Origin: Ridgeia piscesae
Lineage: Eukaryota > Annelida > Polychaeta > Sabellida > Siboglinidae
DNA: 64,000 nt
Direction: 5' to 3'
Assembly: GCA_025642075.2 (NCBI GenBank)
Contig: JAODUO010000976.1
Location: 22,501 to 86,500 of the forward strand
A model generated the notes under the pieces. That model saw nothing but the letters and a program-made list of their open reading frames with translations. It made no database searches and was not told where the DNA came from. The translations under genes were made by a program, and so were the position numbers. Positions 1-12,502 of the stretch are shown in pieces (the stretch's first letter is position 1; every line of letters starts with the position of its first letter).

Positions 1-46
1 CACACACACACACACACACACACCTCTCTCTCTCTCTCTCTCTCTC
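1..46. repeat. (CA)n(CT)n microsatellite
   Basis: A CA dinucleotide run passes directly into a CT run at the window edge, so its true left end is not visible. Confidence 0.9.
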
Positions 47-162
47 TTCATGCAATCTACAACGAATAAGCGAAATTAGTTTCCGAGATATCTTGAAGTT
101 GCATATTTGACTTCCGCATGTTAATGAACACATTGTTTCATGCATCAGTCATTCAAATCTCT

Positions 163-251
163 CCGCACACGCACACGCACACGCACGCACGCACGCACGC
201 ACACGCACGCACGCACGCACACACACACACACACCACACACACACACACAC
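163..251. repeat. CA-rich microsatellite with ACGC interruptions
   Basis: The run starts as mixed cacg/cacgcacg units and ends as pure CA. The apparent Thr/His-rich open frames here are translations of this repeat and not genes. Confidence 0.9.
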
Positions 252-284
252 TTGCCCATGTATATGCACACCCTTTTGTTCATA

Positions 285-775
285 CATTAGATTACACTGG
301 TGTGTTCATACAGTATTATTTCTTACACCAGTTGGTCCATACTATATTGTTGATTGATTGCACCAGTTCGCATATAGCGTACTATTGCTGACACCCGTTG
401 GTCCGTACGCTATTGTTGTTTACAGCAGTTGGTCCATGCCGTACTGTTGTTTACACCAGTTGGTCCGTACAGTAATGTTGTTTACACCAGTTGGTCCATG
501 CAGTAATGCTACTTATACAAGTTGGTCCGTACAGTAATGTTGTTTATATCATTTTGTCTGTACAATACTGTTGCTTACACTAGTTGGTCCGTACAGTAAT
601 GTTGTGTGCACCAGTTAGTCCGTACAGTAATGTTGGCACCAGTTGGTCCAGTCCGTACTGTGGTTTACATAGGTTGGTCCATATCGTAATGTTGTTTACA
701 CCTACCACTTGAAGAATTCCGTACTGCTGCTTACACAAGAACACTCATGCCGTAATTGTGCTTATGCTAGTTTCC
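285..775. repeat. Minisatellite, unit about 31-33 bp
   Basis: More than ten diverged copies of a unit containing 'ttacaccagttggtccgtac' followed by 'agtaatgttg' lie head to tail. Divergence grows toward both ends. The array stops just before the splice-acceptor-like tract at 782-795, so it would lie in an intron or upstream region of the basic repeat protein exon. Confidence 0.85.
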
Positions 776-795
776 ACGTATCTTTTTTTTAACAG

Positions 796-1262
796 CCGAT
801 GCTGCGGACAATACATACACCCGGCGGCAAGTGAGATTTTATGTATTCAGCTGGATGTTCGTGGTCTTCGTGATTGCCATTCTTGGCTGCCAGGTGGTGT
901 TGTCCAATATCAAAAAATCAAAGACAGTCCGCACTCGTTTAGACAAACTGACCCGAAAAACAACCTCCGTTTCTGGGTCCGATCGTGGCTCTCACAAGAC
1001 GGGTCAGTCCGATCCTCGCTCTGACAAGACGGGTCGCTCCGATCCTCGCTCTGACAAGACGGGTCGCTCCGATCCTCGCTCTGAAAAGTCGGGTCGCGCT
1101 GATAATCGCGCTGACAAAACAACTAGCTACCAACGCCACACTACCAAAGGCAGCCGCGCGGACTCGAAGAAAAGCCCCGAAAAGAGAAGTAGTCGAAAGG
1201 AAAAAGGTTCATCAACGCGAAGCAGAGGCAGTGGCGAAAAACGTTCTCAACGCAGTCGTTGA
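796..1262 (+). CDS. Candidate 3' exon: membrane-anchored or secreted basic protein with SDPRSDKTGR-type repeats
   Basis: I do not recognise a family. An open frame runs from a pyrimidine-rich acceptor (T-run then aacag, ending at 795) to TGA at 1260-1262. The first ATG in frame is at 855 and starts a strongly hydrophobic stretch of about 18 residues (MFVVFVIAILGCQVVLS), readable as a signal peptide. If translation enters from an upstream exon, the same stretch becomes a transmembrane anchor preceded by a short RR-containing segment. The rest is highly basic and low in complexity: four copies of a 30-bp unit (about 990-1100) encode S-D-P-R-S-D-K-T-G-R-like decamers, followed by a Ser/Lys/Arg-rich tail with many possible phosphorylation sites. 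Two poly(A) signals follow. The repeat is open in more than one frame, as expected of a unit divisible by three, so strand choice rests on the hydrophobic start and the poly(A) signals. Confidence 0.45.
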
Positions 1263-1584
1263 GCCTTGGCATATCAGCACGCAGTGCAATGCCTCGCGTC
1301 TTTGGAGAAACATTATAACTAACTGGACGGCCATTATTATTACAGTTAGTGTAGGCATTATATCCGGCACGAAGAAATGCACAACGTAATGAACGATTAC
1401 TACGACTACGAATTATCATTTAATTGTTTCATTTAATAGACTTTTTGTTCTGCAGTAGTGATTTTATTCTCAGCGTTACTCGTCAGATTGTCTTAGAGCG
1501 ACCCACTTCCCCTGTCCTTCTGGCATGTTATGGTCGCCAGTTAATGTTTGTCGTCATTAAGCTGACACACAACTGACATTCACC

Positions 1585-1681
1585 AATAAAAGGAAGCATA
1601 TCAGCTTTTCATACGTGCTATATCCCAGTTCCGTTATAATACATCTAGATTGTAGAGTAAAGCTTCCTGTTGTATAATAAA
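1585..1681 (+). terminator. Candidate poly(A) signals
   Basis: AATAAA occurs at 1585-1590 and again at 1676-1681, about 320 and 415 bases after the stop codon at 1262. They would end the transcript of the basic repeat protein. Confidence 0.35.
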
Positions 1682-1689
1682 GACACATT

Positions 1690-3580
1690 TTGTATAATGA
1701 ATTCGTTATCATTTGCGTACACTCACGGAGGAATCGAGATTAATCAAACGCTACTGGAAAGGTACGTTATGTACCGGGTCACTAATGTTCTTTTTCTCAC
1801 GTTACTATATTAAATTGTCGCTGGACTACGGCAAGACTGACGGAATGATATTGGTTGCATTGTTACAATGTGTGCAGCAATAGGTGAGTGATCCAAAAGA
1901 ATCGCAATTCAACCGATTCCCTGTCAAATTAATAACGTTATAGCAACCTTGCTTACTGAACATAGATGCCAGCTCAACGGAAAGATGTATAGAAGTCGTC
2001 AACGCAAGAAACTACGCGAAAAGGACACAGTACTACACAGACACGAAACTGTAGGACTTCCCTGTATAATATCAACCTAATGCCGGCCATCATATTCATC
2101 ACGCTATGTCTCTCAAACCTACATACAAGGAACATGACAAATACCAGCATTTAGTTACTGTGGTGGGACAGTAACTAAACATCTGTACGCGTACGGTAAC
2201 ATGGTTGATGGGTGCTGGCATTCAACCAGTAACTCCACAACGTCTAACAGTGGTGCTTATTAAAATACATATATTCAAGATAGCAAGTTCTAACTGCTCA
2301 ATGAAAAATCGACTAGATAAATAATTAATGCTCTTGTTACGATGTGCAATTTGACTTTAAACAAGTAACCTAACAACTATTATTTATGTTGATGCTTATA
2401 CATTTATTTATGTAACTGTTATGTATATTAATAGCACACTGGAGATTGTGACATTTTCGTTGCCGTGTCACATTTTGGGCTGCAGCAAGCTGCGTGCCTA
2501 TCGCCACGATAGAAGTAGAGGATTCCTGCATTTCTGGTAACGTAACCCTCTTTGGATGATGACAAAGTGATCTTTCCAAAGGGTAGGACGGGAAAGGACA
2601 GTCATTCACGTACATATGTATATCCTCTATACTTTGTTACTCGATGAATCATGTAACCAGCCACTGTTCTTCAATTCCCTACCGTCCTAATGTTCCGGGA
2701 TTGGGGATCATAGCCCCACTGCCCCCTGGTTGCACCTCTGATCTCGATATCTCTGGGAAGAATCCAGCCACGCTACATTTATTGGCGAAAACTATTAGTA
2801 CATAAATATACACCACTGTGATTAGCCAGGCCCTTATTCATATTGCTTAGTGACGTGGAGCAATGTAGAGTGAACGAACTTGCGCAATGTTCGATACAGC
2901 AGGACATGATTCTAAACACGGCTCTCTTAGACGAACGTCCGAAGCTCTAGCCATTTATCCATTGATTCATCTAGTTAGTAAGTAAGTAAATAAGTAACTT
3001 TTATTTCACAAATATATGCATTTGTAATTTTACAACAAAATACAACAAACGAATTGTCAAGATCAAATTAAACATAGTGTCAGACGTCACCAAGTCTGTA
3101 CTATTAAACATTGATATATAAAGTAAGTAGTTTGTTTCTGTTGCTGGTGTATCTGACAACGACCCGAGATAAATGAATCACTTTTTGAATATAAATGAGT
3201 ATAATTATGTAAGAAATGTAACAAAGCATGGATGAGCATGATGGAATCCAAACAAGATTTGACTTAACCTGAGCGACTTTAAAAGAGTGAAATTAAACAC
3301 TATGGTAAGTAACAACTAATTTGCATTCTTGACATCGAGGGTTTAAACATATCACTTGACTTTGGTAAGTGTGTAATTAGAAAACACGTAACATATGCTT
3401 AACATGTGATTAACATTTCTTCTATTTTGCTCCACATTCTTGTAAATTGATGTCTAGGTAACTTGGAAGAAAAATTAGTTATGGGTTTCTCTTGAACAAG
3501 AAGCTTGAATTGTCTGGTTATTCTTGTATCTGTGGTAACTGTATTTTTTATTACAACATTTCTTAAGAAATACATTGCGT
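1690..3580. other. No gene recognised
   Basis: AT-rich DNA without a convincing exon. A minus-strand frame at 2370-2615 has an ATG but no family resemblance and no clear splice context. A short TAAG/TAAA run lies at about 2976-2996. Confidence 0.5.
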
Positions 3581-3587
3581 TACTTTA

Positions 3588-4405
3588 CTACATAAACTGT
3601 TGAGTATTGAATACATAATTTACAGGTTTCTTAATGACAAAAACCTTACGTTTCGCGTGTACGACGCAAATAGGATAGTTTATATTAGTCTTATATGGTA
3701 TTGAATAATGCGCTCCAGAAGGGCTAGACTAATTGGTGACCTAATGCTGTTCTTTATGAATGTTGTTAATGTTTTTTATCTAATTGTGTTTTTTGTGCAA
3801 TACGCAGACCGTTTGACGACATATTAAGAAATAATTCTTGTATAGAATCCCAGTGGACTTCCAAACTAAGGTAATTGATGCAGAACATTGATGAAGATAC
3901 ATTTTCAGCTTTGACAAAGTTAGACAATTCAACAGAGGTCAAATATTTGTAAATAAACCCATATAGAATGTATATTATATAAGTCGGTGAATAAGATGGC
4001 ATAGTAAAAGAAAAGAAAACATATGTGAGTAATACAACAAAGAACATTAAACAGCGCATATAGTAATGATAGCTGACTCGTTGGCCTTACATTTGGCACA
4101 TCTTAATATGAACATAATAAACTAAACTACAGCAACAACTATACAATACATTAATGCGTAATTTGTGCACACCATTTGCACTGCGTATTGCAAATTAAAT
4201 AGTACAAAAAAGCATTAACAACACTTATAAAGAACAGCATTGGGTCACCAATTAGTCTAGCCGTTCTGGAGCGCATTATTCAATACCATATACGACTAAT
4301 ATAAACTATCCTATTCGTGTCGTACACGCTAAACGTAAGGTTTTTTGTCATTAAGAAACCCGTAAATTATATATTCAATATTCAACACTTTATGTAAATT
4401 GTTCA
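3588..4405. mobile_element. Non-autonomous element with arms of about 180 bp in inverted orientation
   Basis: The left arm (about 3588-3770) and the reverse complement of the right arm (about 4212-4405) align almost base for base, sharing for example 'ggatagtttatattagtc' and 'gaataatgcgctccagaa'. The 440-bp spacer holds a 97-codon minus-strand frame (3766-4059) with no recognisable domain. Weaker relatives of the right-arm motif recur at about 4810-4880. No target-site duplication is evident, so this could also be an inverted duplication. Confidence 0.65.
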
Positions 4406-5024
4406 TCCCAGCACATTTGTCCGAGCTTACAAGGCCTGGTATTGATTATGTTACACGCAAGTATGCCTTTAAAATGTGACAATAAAACACCTCATCTATT
4501 CTCATTTAGTATTATAAAAGGTGCACACTCCTCGGACCTTTCAGCTTGTTTTCGTTTGTACTTGGCACAGCAAACATTGTAAGCATAATAAACCTAAATA
4601 TAACAATAGTGTCACAATAACTCATAATGAACATATGTATTTTAGACATACCTGGATCATTTTAACAAGACGTTTGAACAATGACCAATGTCTGTCAATA
4701 GTTGTTGTCATTCTAAAACAAGATAAAGTTGATAATTAAAAAACCATTAATATGTAACTTCCATAAAGCATTACTACGTAACCTGTCAAACATTACTCCA
4801 GCAATGTTGGAGAACAATAAACTATCCTATTTGCATTACGTTTAAAAATGTATCATTCATTGTTCAACATATTAGAGAAACTGTGTAATTCGTCCTGTCA
4901 CGGACATTGCATACTTCTGTAATGTTGGTAACAGTAGCACAGTTGCACCAAATAAGAGATAGGTCTATTTTTATGTTAATAAATACAAAAAGGATATAAC
5001 GGTTCCTACATAACCAAATCTTTC

Positions 5025-5751
5025 TCAGTGAGGACCTCGTTCACTGTTCCTTTGCGAGTTTTGATGAGGACGCGGCCCGTATGCTTCCAGCAGTCCGCGA
5101 CCTTTTTCTCGTTTCATCTGTCGTGTTAGGAACGCTAACTTCGCATGTTTGGACGTCAAATTTTCGTTCAGAAACACTTGCCAGTCTGTGTGCATTCTAG
5201 TATGTTCTTTCAGATGAATGCATGCGCGAAACACTTCGTCATGCACGGCTTCGCTTCGAAATCGAACAATGACCGCGCACTTGTGCGGACAATTCGTTTC
5301 ATCGAGCTTCGTCCTGATTCTGTGGGTGCGTTCCAGCTGGTCGGTTCCAATTTGATTCAGCCATAGTTTCTGCTGCCCCACGGCAATCACAATGGTATTG
5401 GTGTCCTCGCCGTCTTTTCTTCTATACCATCGAAGCGGAGGTTTGGGCGCCTGGAGTACTGCTCCCGTTTATCCGCCTCTGTTCCCAATGGAGCCACATT
5501 CTCGAACAGTTCGCCAATCCGTCTGTCATGCCTGTCAATGTTATCAAGGCATGACTCTATTGCCTTCATTTTTTGTCTTTTCCTGCACTGTCTCTTTCCA
5601 GTTTCTCCACGGCTTCCAGAACACAGCTAATCTCCTTTCTAATTGAAAGAAGTTTGTCGAGTTTTGCGCTAATGAACGCGATAGCTTCTATGAGGTCGGC
5701 CATGCCGTCTGTGGCCGTGGTAGATGTAGCGCGGGTCTTTCCGGTCGGCAT
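5025..5751 (-). pseudogene. LINE (L1/Tx1-like) ORF1 relic
   Basis: On the minus strand an ATG at 5751 opens a frame with a coiled-coil-like region (heptads around LIEAIAFISAKLDKLL). It ends at a stop at 5566 and continues in shifted frames (5569-5387, then 5390-5025). Family landmarks appear in order: a coiled coil, then E-x-Y-S-R-R-P-N-L-R-F-D-G-I before the RNA-binding domain, then an ERTHRI segment and a VIVRF strand, then a basic C-terminal region. In L1-type elements this protein coats the RNA. At least two frame breaks show it is dead. No reverse transcriptase follows downstream at lower coordinates. Confidence 0.7.
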
Positions 5752-5759
5752 TGTATGGA

Positions 5760-6690
5760 AGTTCGCGTATTACGTATTATTTGCACTTAATAAGATGATA
5801 TAAACGTCATGCTTATAGTTTACTGTATAAATCTATCGTTTATCTATCATTCCTTGTAAGATACAATGACTTTCTCACATAATTACTTAATTCAAGAATT
5901 TCCCTCAGAGTGAAATCTGAATGCCAATATAAGGAATCATAGTGCACTATACACCAGCTATGTGTAACATGTGTGACTACGTGTTTGAAATAATATAGAT
6001 TATGACTGAGTACTCTTTTTTCACATGAACAAATTTTCATATATTGTAAGATTATCCATTTATATTCATGAAAAAAATAACTAAAATATAATGTCAAAGA
6101 AGTTTCCATTTGTTATCCGCCGAGAGGTCAACTTTGACTTTTACCTGACATTCGGTATCTAATATTGACCTTGAATTGAAAATGTAACATCAGAAATAGA
6201 TTCTACATACCCAAGTACCTCTAAAAAGAGGTATTACACATAATGCTAAGACTCTAAAGACTCTAAGTTCTAACATATTTTAAGATTTCACCAGTGGCCA
6301 TCTTCGATTTATGCAAATTACTAGAGTTGCACATAGTTGACGCTTGAGCAGTCAAGCTGAATTTGTTCTAGGTCTTGGTGAGTCCAAATCAACAAAACGT
6401 TCATAGGACAGAACATGTATATGTTCACTATTGAACACATGTGACCGTCAAATGGACAATTTTAAATGTATCACTCTGCGATAAACTTTGGGTACGTTGA
6501 GTGGTCTGCTCCTCTCAATGGCTTTCTCTGAAATGTTAACACCTCATATGTTTAGCCCGTATGCGTTGTTGATTTCAAAAATAATTGTCTCACCATGTAA
6601 AATGTGGCCAGTCTACTGGACAAGTTTTATTACAGGAGTAGGCAATGAATGTAAATACGATGGTTGCTTACGGGAAAGTGCCTGGTATAA
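5760..6690. other. No gene recognised
   Basis: AT-rich DNA. Some short stretches at 6280-6440 look like old interspersed repeat, but I could not place them in a family. Confidence 0.4.
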
Positions 6691-6691
6691 T

Positions 6692-6693
<2 letters not shown>

Positions 6694-6759
<66 letters not shown>
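6694..6759. repeat. (TA)n microsatellite
   Basis: An uninterrupted TA run of about 66 bases. It abuts a LINE fragment on the opposite strand. Confidence 0.95.
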
Positions 6760-6761
<2 letters not shown>

Positions 6762-6789
6762 CAGATATGTCAGATGTTGGACAGGAAGT

Positions 6790-6985
6790 CAGTGCAGATA
6801 CTTTATTAGCGGCATGGAATGAGTAAAACATGAAGACCTGGCCACAACTCTTCCTATGCAATTCTGAATTCGTGTGTAATTTTGTGATATCCGTAGAGAT
6901 TTATTAAAATGATAATTACAATAGTCTAGTCTACTAGTGGCTGGCACAGTTACAATAATTCTTGCAACAGAAAGAGGCAAATACC
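6790..6985 (-). pseudogene. LINE reverse transcriptase C-terminal fragment
   Basis: The minus strand encodes S-R-L-D-Y-C-N followed by IQNC-x-R-V-V and a HSMPL-x-K-x-LH ending. This is the familiar thumb-region signature of CR1/Jockey/L2-type reverse transcriptases. Only about 60 codons survive. Confidence 0.65.
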
Positions 6986-7149
6986 GAGGAATACGTTTAT
7001 ACCGCAGATGATTGTGCTAACCTGCAAGAAGATTTTGTCTCAGCCGAACAATGAATATATACAAAACCTTTTTAATGCCATCCCGATCAATGTAGCCACT
7101 TGACAACCATCCACTAGGAATGAAGGCCACACATGGAGTAGCAACCAGA

Positions 7150-7640
7150 CAACAATTACTAACACGAACAGAGTAAAGGATATTGGAGTAACGTTAGACT
7201 CATTACTCAATTTCGATGCACGTCATATTATGTCAGAAAAGAAATAAAGCCAATTTGATGAGGAGGATAATCCGAAGTAACTTTTGAATATATGCATGTA
7301 AATTGTTTTTCTACCATTTCTAGGTCTCTTGTCCAACCACATATTGAATATGCAAGTCACATATGGAGTTCTTACTGAATGAAACACATTACAGCTCTAG
7401 AAAATATTCAACGTAGAACAACTACATAAATTCATGATTATAAAGACCATGAATACAGAAAACGCTAATGAGATTAAACTTACCTACTCTCTCATACCGT
7501 CGCTTTAGGGGAGATATGATTGAGTTATACAGGATAAGAAAATATGGTTGTGCAGTTGCATCTGTTCTACATTCAGGGAAAAAACAGGTCAGAAGACGGA
7601 AGTGGGCCTTGGCAGGGCACGCCCGTATAATACGTGTTGA
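7150..7640 (+). pseudogene. Degenerate LINE (CR1/L2-like) reverse transcriptase 3' part
   Basis: Pieces in changing frames follow the order of a CR1/L2-type RT C-terminus: K-D-I-G-V-T-L-D-S-L near 7180, an 'LEYA...' relic near 7345, then L-N-L-P-T-L-S-Y-R-R-F-R-G-D-M-I-E at 7474-7525. A short R-R-R-K-W-x-x-A-G-H-A motif near 7595-7622 recalls the tail of the element at 16.4 kb and may come from a second insertion. Stops and frame changes make it non-functional. Confidence 0.6.
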
Positions 7641-7659
7641 AATGAATGTTGTCACTCGC

Positions 7660-8500
7660 TGTATAATAGTATCCATCTAGGACAAAGCAACTGTCTTGTC
7701 AAATTCTATATTCACATCGTATTTTGGAATGTGTCTATTTTGAGGGGAACATCGTGTAGGATTCGGAACCGGGGTGTCACGTCCCCAATATTTGTGGAAA
7801 AGCAGCATTAGGTAGTGTGATAGGATGATATCCCTACTCTATACAGGATGCCTGTTTTGTTGCAAATTGTGTATTACGGAGAGCATGTTGACCACTTAAA
7901 TAGGACATCGCCGAAAAACGTCAACAACGCACACATTATGCCTCGTACGATAGTCACGTGGAGTGATACTGAAGCGCAGACGATCCAGCAAAGAATCTCC
8001 AAAAGCACCTTTACACTCCGCGTTCCGATGTCATGGTCTGACGCGGAATGACTCCGGAGATGGAACGTCATTGACGTTCTGAGTCTAACAGCAGAAGTAT
8101 ATGAAATAAGAGCCTTTCTCCCTACTTGTCCGAAAGTTTGAAAAAAATTCACGCCAATGTACAAAACAATTATAAATTACCCAGTTTGCTTCAACATTCA
8201 AACATAATATTTTCTTTCGAGTCCATATTTCACACACTTTGCACAAAACGTGATCATAGCATAGACATCGCTCACTCAGCGGAACACACAATTACATATT
8301 AATCCTCTGGCCTAGACATAAAAACCATTATCGAATCCATTTCAGTACTTGGATGGTTTCGTTCCTTCAGTATTACTTGCCTCAGCTGCCGGCCGCAGTA
8401 TTAATGGATACCGCCATAATACTCCAACATGTGACGTCACGCGCCTCTCCCATTTCACCTGCGCATGCATGCAGGCAACAATGACTCTTTGGTACACAAT
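7660..8500. other. No gene recognised
   Basis: Short open frames occur on both strands, none with a recognisable domain. Confidence 0.4.
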
Positions 8501-8527
8501 TCTCTGTACCGGAGTATGTAGACAAAA

Positions 8528-9232
8528 TCCAGCCGGTTCCTTTGTATTACGCTCATTTATAAGTGTGGATGGTAACAGAGACTATGGCAAGGAGCACTCC
8601 GGCAAAGTACGTTCTGATTTCCTCCTTTTTCATCATCGGCAATTGCGACAGTGTTTGATCTGAACCAAACGTATTATGTTGCTTATCGTCAAAGCCTGTT
8701 CGATACCCTTTTGTTCTACCCATTTTATCTGCACGTGTCCGAAAGGGGTAACGACAACAGTTTGTAAACAAGACGCTGTCACGGAATACACAAGCCAGGC
8801 CGTTCCTGTGTCTTACTTGTTTCATCTTCGTGGGTATCTAGGCGACAGCGATAGAGTTTGATATATAAAACTCTATCACTCTTTGCACCGACAAAGTGAG
8901 CCCGGTTCCTTTTTGTTTCAGCCGTTTCATCTCCGCACACGTGCATGCAGATGACGACATGTCAATGTTTGATGTACAATACTTGGTTTTCTTTGCCTTA
9001 GTAGCCGTCTTTTCATTTCCAGGTGTGGTATGTCAGTTGTATATCTATCGACGAGGATGTGCAGAACAAAATCATGCAGCTCCAGTCCTTTATGCGCATG
9101 TCCGGATGTACAGATCCTCGCAGAGAGACGTGTTATATGACAGCATGGGCTGAACAATCGTGCCGCTATAAAATATTGCCGTATCAAGCACGTATAATTT
9201 ACAAACTGACTTTGTCTTCAGTAAACATTTGA
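8528..9232 (+). other. Degenerate repeated segment and a weak exon candidate
   Basis: Degraded copies of a motif resembling 'cggttcctttttgttt' followed by 'catcttcgcacgtg' start near 8530, 8694, 8800 and 8900, spaced roughly 100-160 bp. An acceptor-like 'ttttcatttccag' ending at 9022 precedes an open frame to 9232 with four cysteines. An overlapping frame (ATG near 8956-8962) begins with a signal-peptide-like hydrophobic stretch. I cannot tell whether either is expressed. Confidence 0.2.
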
Positions 9233-9496
9233 TTCTAAGACAATTAAAATTTGTTTATACGTAGTCCAAGAATGTTTTGCAAATCAAAATATAAATGACA
9301 TTGTATTCTTGTAGATTTGTGGGTACTTTTATAGTTTAGGCTCGCACCTAGACACACAATTTGAAAACAGTCACCAACAGACACCAAACTTTACATCACA
9401 CATGTATTATACTTATACCACAACTATGCACTTACTTGTTAAACTGAAACTCACTAGCCAAAACTAAAAAAGTAACGATTCATGACAAAACGTAAA

Positions 9497-10268
9497 CAGT
9501 AAAACCTGTCTTGTGTGGTCCCTCTCATGCGCGACCACTCGTTTTGGACGACGTTTTCCTAGGTTCGAATCGTTTCTGATTAAAATATACCAGCAATGAT
9601 CGACTACCTGACAAACATGACGAACGACCACATTAATCATCTAGTCATTGGGAAACGTGTTGGTTTACACTGCAAATATAGCAAAAATTCGATGCCACAA
9701 GAGAAACGAACGTTATAATGAGTGTAGGACCTAAAGCGTAATGATTCACTCGTTATATCGCCCGAAATATAACTTTTTTGATAACGTTGCCATTAGTCAG
9801 TTTCCCCCTATTCGAAATGTGTATGTTGCATAATATTTAAACATAATTTGCAAATACGGAACGTACTTATTTTAACAATAATTTATAACGATAAACAGTT
9901 TGAATTACGTAATTAAGTGCTATTTTTAGTGCGTTGCCCTGGCGTCTAATACGTTTGCGTTGTTTTAACTGATAGATTGAACTTACTATGATTTAAAAAA
10001 TGACAATTTAATATTTGTTGTAAATCATATAAAAATTGTACCATTTCTAATATAAATACTTATGTATAAAAAATATGTGTATATAAATTTCGATTCGAAA
10101 TCTTTATATTGGTTAAAAATTGTGTTATTAATTTAATAGTTAGTAAAACATGTACATGTTCACAATTGTATTGGCTTTATTTTTTTACAACCTGTTATGA
10201 AAGACCACCTGTTTAGAGAGAGACCGGTTTTGCTGTGTAGAAGGGGCCGTTTCCCACGACAGGTACTG
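9497..10268. mobile_element. Pogo/Tigger-like non-autonomous DNA transposon
   Basis: The left end starts CAGTAAAACCTGTC and the reverse complement of the right end starts CAGTACCTGTC. Both are followed by degraded 'gaccacc/ggtggtc' subterminal motifs, as in pogo-superfamily MITEs. About 770 bp with no transposase frame inside. The interior is very AT-rich. Confidence 0.6.
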
Positions 10269-10269
10269 A

Positions 10270-11340
10270 ATATTATCCTGCCTGCAAGAATTACGAGTGT
10301 ACTTTAGTTGATTTGTCGATGGTGACGCAGGTGGCAAAAACATGTGGAAATGCTTACAATTAAAGATTGCACGAGTACGAGGGGCAATAACGATCCGTGT
10401 CTGCAGATGCTTCCTCCATACGGAAGAGGTTCCGCTTTTTCTATTTCTCTAGAAAACAACCCGCTTTCCCGCATTGCTTTCGCTTCCGCAGTTTACGGCC
10501 TTGGCCTGTGATTGCAGCATTACCCAACGCTTACGAATTTCCGAGAAAATTGCCGGAAATCGATTAAACAAAAAATCCAACTTGTGGGAGTTTTACGCCA
10601 ACGAAACAAGAGAACTTATGTAAAGGGCTTAAGACGCAAGTTAACTAATTGCAATTGAGCCTAACACTGACCTTAAAGCTCAAGAACACAGACAACAGCC
10701 GAGCGGTAAAAAATAAACAGGAGTTATTTAAATCACATATTTTATTACTGACTGAAAGTTGACAACAATTTAAACAATATCTTTATCACTCAGTGCCATT
10801 TACATTGTTTTCATCTCGAAAAAAGTAGTTTTCTGCTGTTACCCGATTATCGATTATCGCTCATCGCTTTCAAGTATCGAGAGCAATCCGTTCAAAGCTA
10901 TGCAGATAATGTCCATCCATCCATCTACACTATTTATACGTTGTTAAAAGACAAAAAAGGCAACACTTTCGTGGCGGACACCTAATAGAGTTAATATAAA
11001 GTAAAAATTTTCACATATACTCAATTATTTAACGCCAGCGGTTTACCAGAAAAAAATGTTGAACACCATCGAAATACTATGAGCTACGCCACTGTAGACG
11101 AAGAATGACGTCACGAAGATCAAGCACTCTCCACAGGTTCTTGCGTATTTGTCATTCATAAATCCCTCTGGAGGCGCGTTACGCAGAGAAAATTAAAATG
11201 GCGTGTTGTCATGGGCTATCTAAGGCCGACTTCGATTGAGCTATGCAAGTAACTCGAGTAACCCGAGTACCAATCGAACATCCAAGATCACTTGCTCATG
11301 TGACCCTTCTAGACATAGATAATCAACGTTTACATTTTTC
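10270..11340. other. No gene recognised
   Basis: I see no exon here with both coding character and splice sites. A small 'cgattatcg' cluster occurs at 10850-10880. Confidence 0.4.
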
Positions 11341-11341
11341 C

Positions 11342-11763
11342 GGGCATTATAAACTATCCGGGTGACATTTCTGCGCATGCGCGATAAATGTCAAATCATC
11401 AAAATGCAGCAAAACGCAAAGCATTTATGGTATAAATATCACGGGCTGTTCATTAGGACGTATATAACCTTTCAGCAATGTTATTTGTCGCAAATTAACA
11501 TGGCGCAAACACGTTTTGAGATGTTTTGATAGCAAGTGCAAATCATTTGCCTGCAATGCGCCATAATCCGTGACAGTGATTTAAACAGACGTACTATTTT
11601 AATGTATTTTAAATTAAGCAACTCTTCACAGTAATCACCACAGGAGAGTTAACGAACAGCCCGTGGTATTTATATGATAAATGCTTTGCGTTTCGCTGCA
11701 CATTGGTGGGTTTACGTTTATCGCGCATGCGCAGAAACGTCATCCGGATAGTTTATAACGCCC
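11342..11763. mobile_element. MITE family A, copy 1
   Basis: Terminal inverted repeats begin GGGC(A/G)TTATAAACTATCC and continue through 'tttctgcgcatgcgcgata'. Homology extends inward to 'acgggctgttc', giving arms of about 120 bp. The element is about 420 bp with no coding frame. A second copy with the same interior order lies at 19.53-19.96 kb. Confidence 0.8.
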
Positions 11764-12502
11764 ATGGTTCCAGGTTCGACCAGTCCATGATTCGTCTAAA
11801 CGCATATTTCGCATGCGCAGTGACCGCTTTTATCTGCTCTGACGCACTCTGACGTAGTATCAACGGCATACGTCACGCCCGGGCCGAGATTTTGGTGGGG
11901 ATGGAGGACGAATATACGGAGTACATGTTTTGCGTGAAGGAGTATTTGATTCACGGATCGTATCGCCGTGGAATTTAACATTTATTAACAGACGACTGAG
12001 AGACGCCGTCGGCAAGGCGACGAGGGATCACAATTTGTATGAGGTAGACGGTAAATAAATGTTTCAGTCATTACTAATGACATTAGCCTAATTTTGCCAG
12101 CATAGCCTATGACTATGTAGTAATTCAGTTGATGATCGAGTACAACTAAACTTTTTTATGTTTTCCCATTAAATTTAACTGGACTTGGAATTTAAAATTA
12201 GGCCTTCGTTAAAATTATGTGCAATGACACTCGAGTAACTGACGTCATTAGCAGTGACAGCCAATATGGAACGTAGGCCCCCTACTTCACAAGAAATTAA
12301 TTAAACATTACACGACATACTCATTTAAATATGCATATAACAATTTATATACTAAACAACTTATTAATTTATTTAATTTATTTACATAAGGGGTTTATCT
12401 CCGTGATCACGATCATATCTGTTCAGTTGGAATACTCTTGTGGTACTGCGTGCGCAGCGTAAACCGGATACCACGTTAGGGTTACGCAAGGAACCCAAGT
12501 AG

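Noticed and set aside
910..1139. Antisense frames over the basic repeat protein
   Set aside because: Shadow frames of a 30-bp repeat. They lack a leader and poly(A) context.
3766..4059. 97-codon minus-strand frame as a gene
   Set aside because: It lies in the spacer of an inverted-repeat element and shows no domain or splice context.
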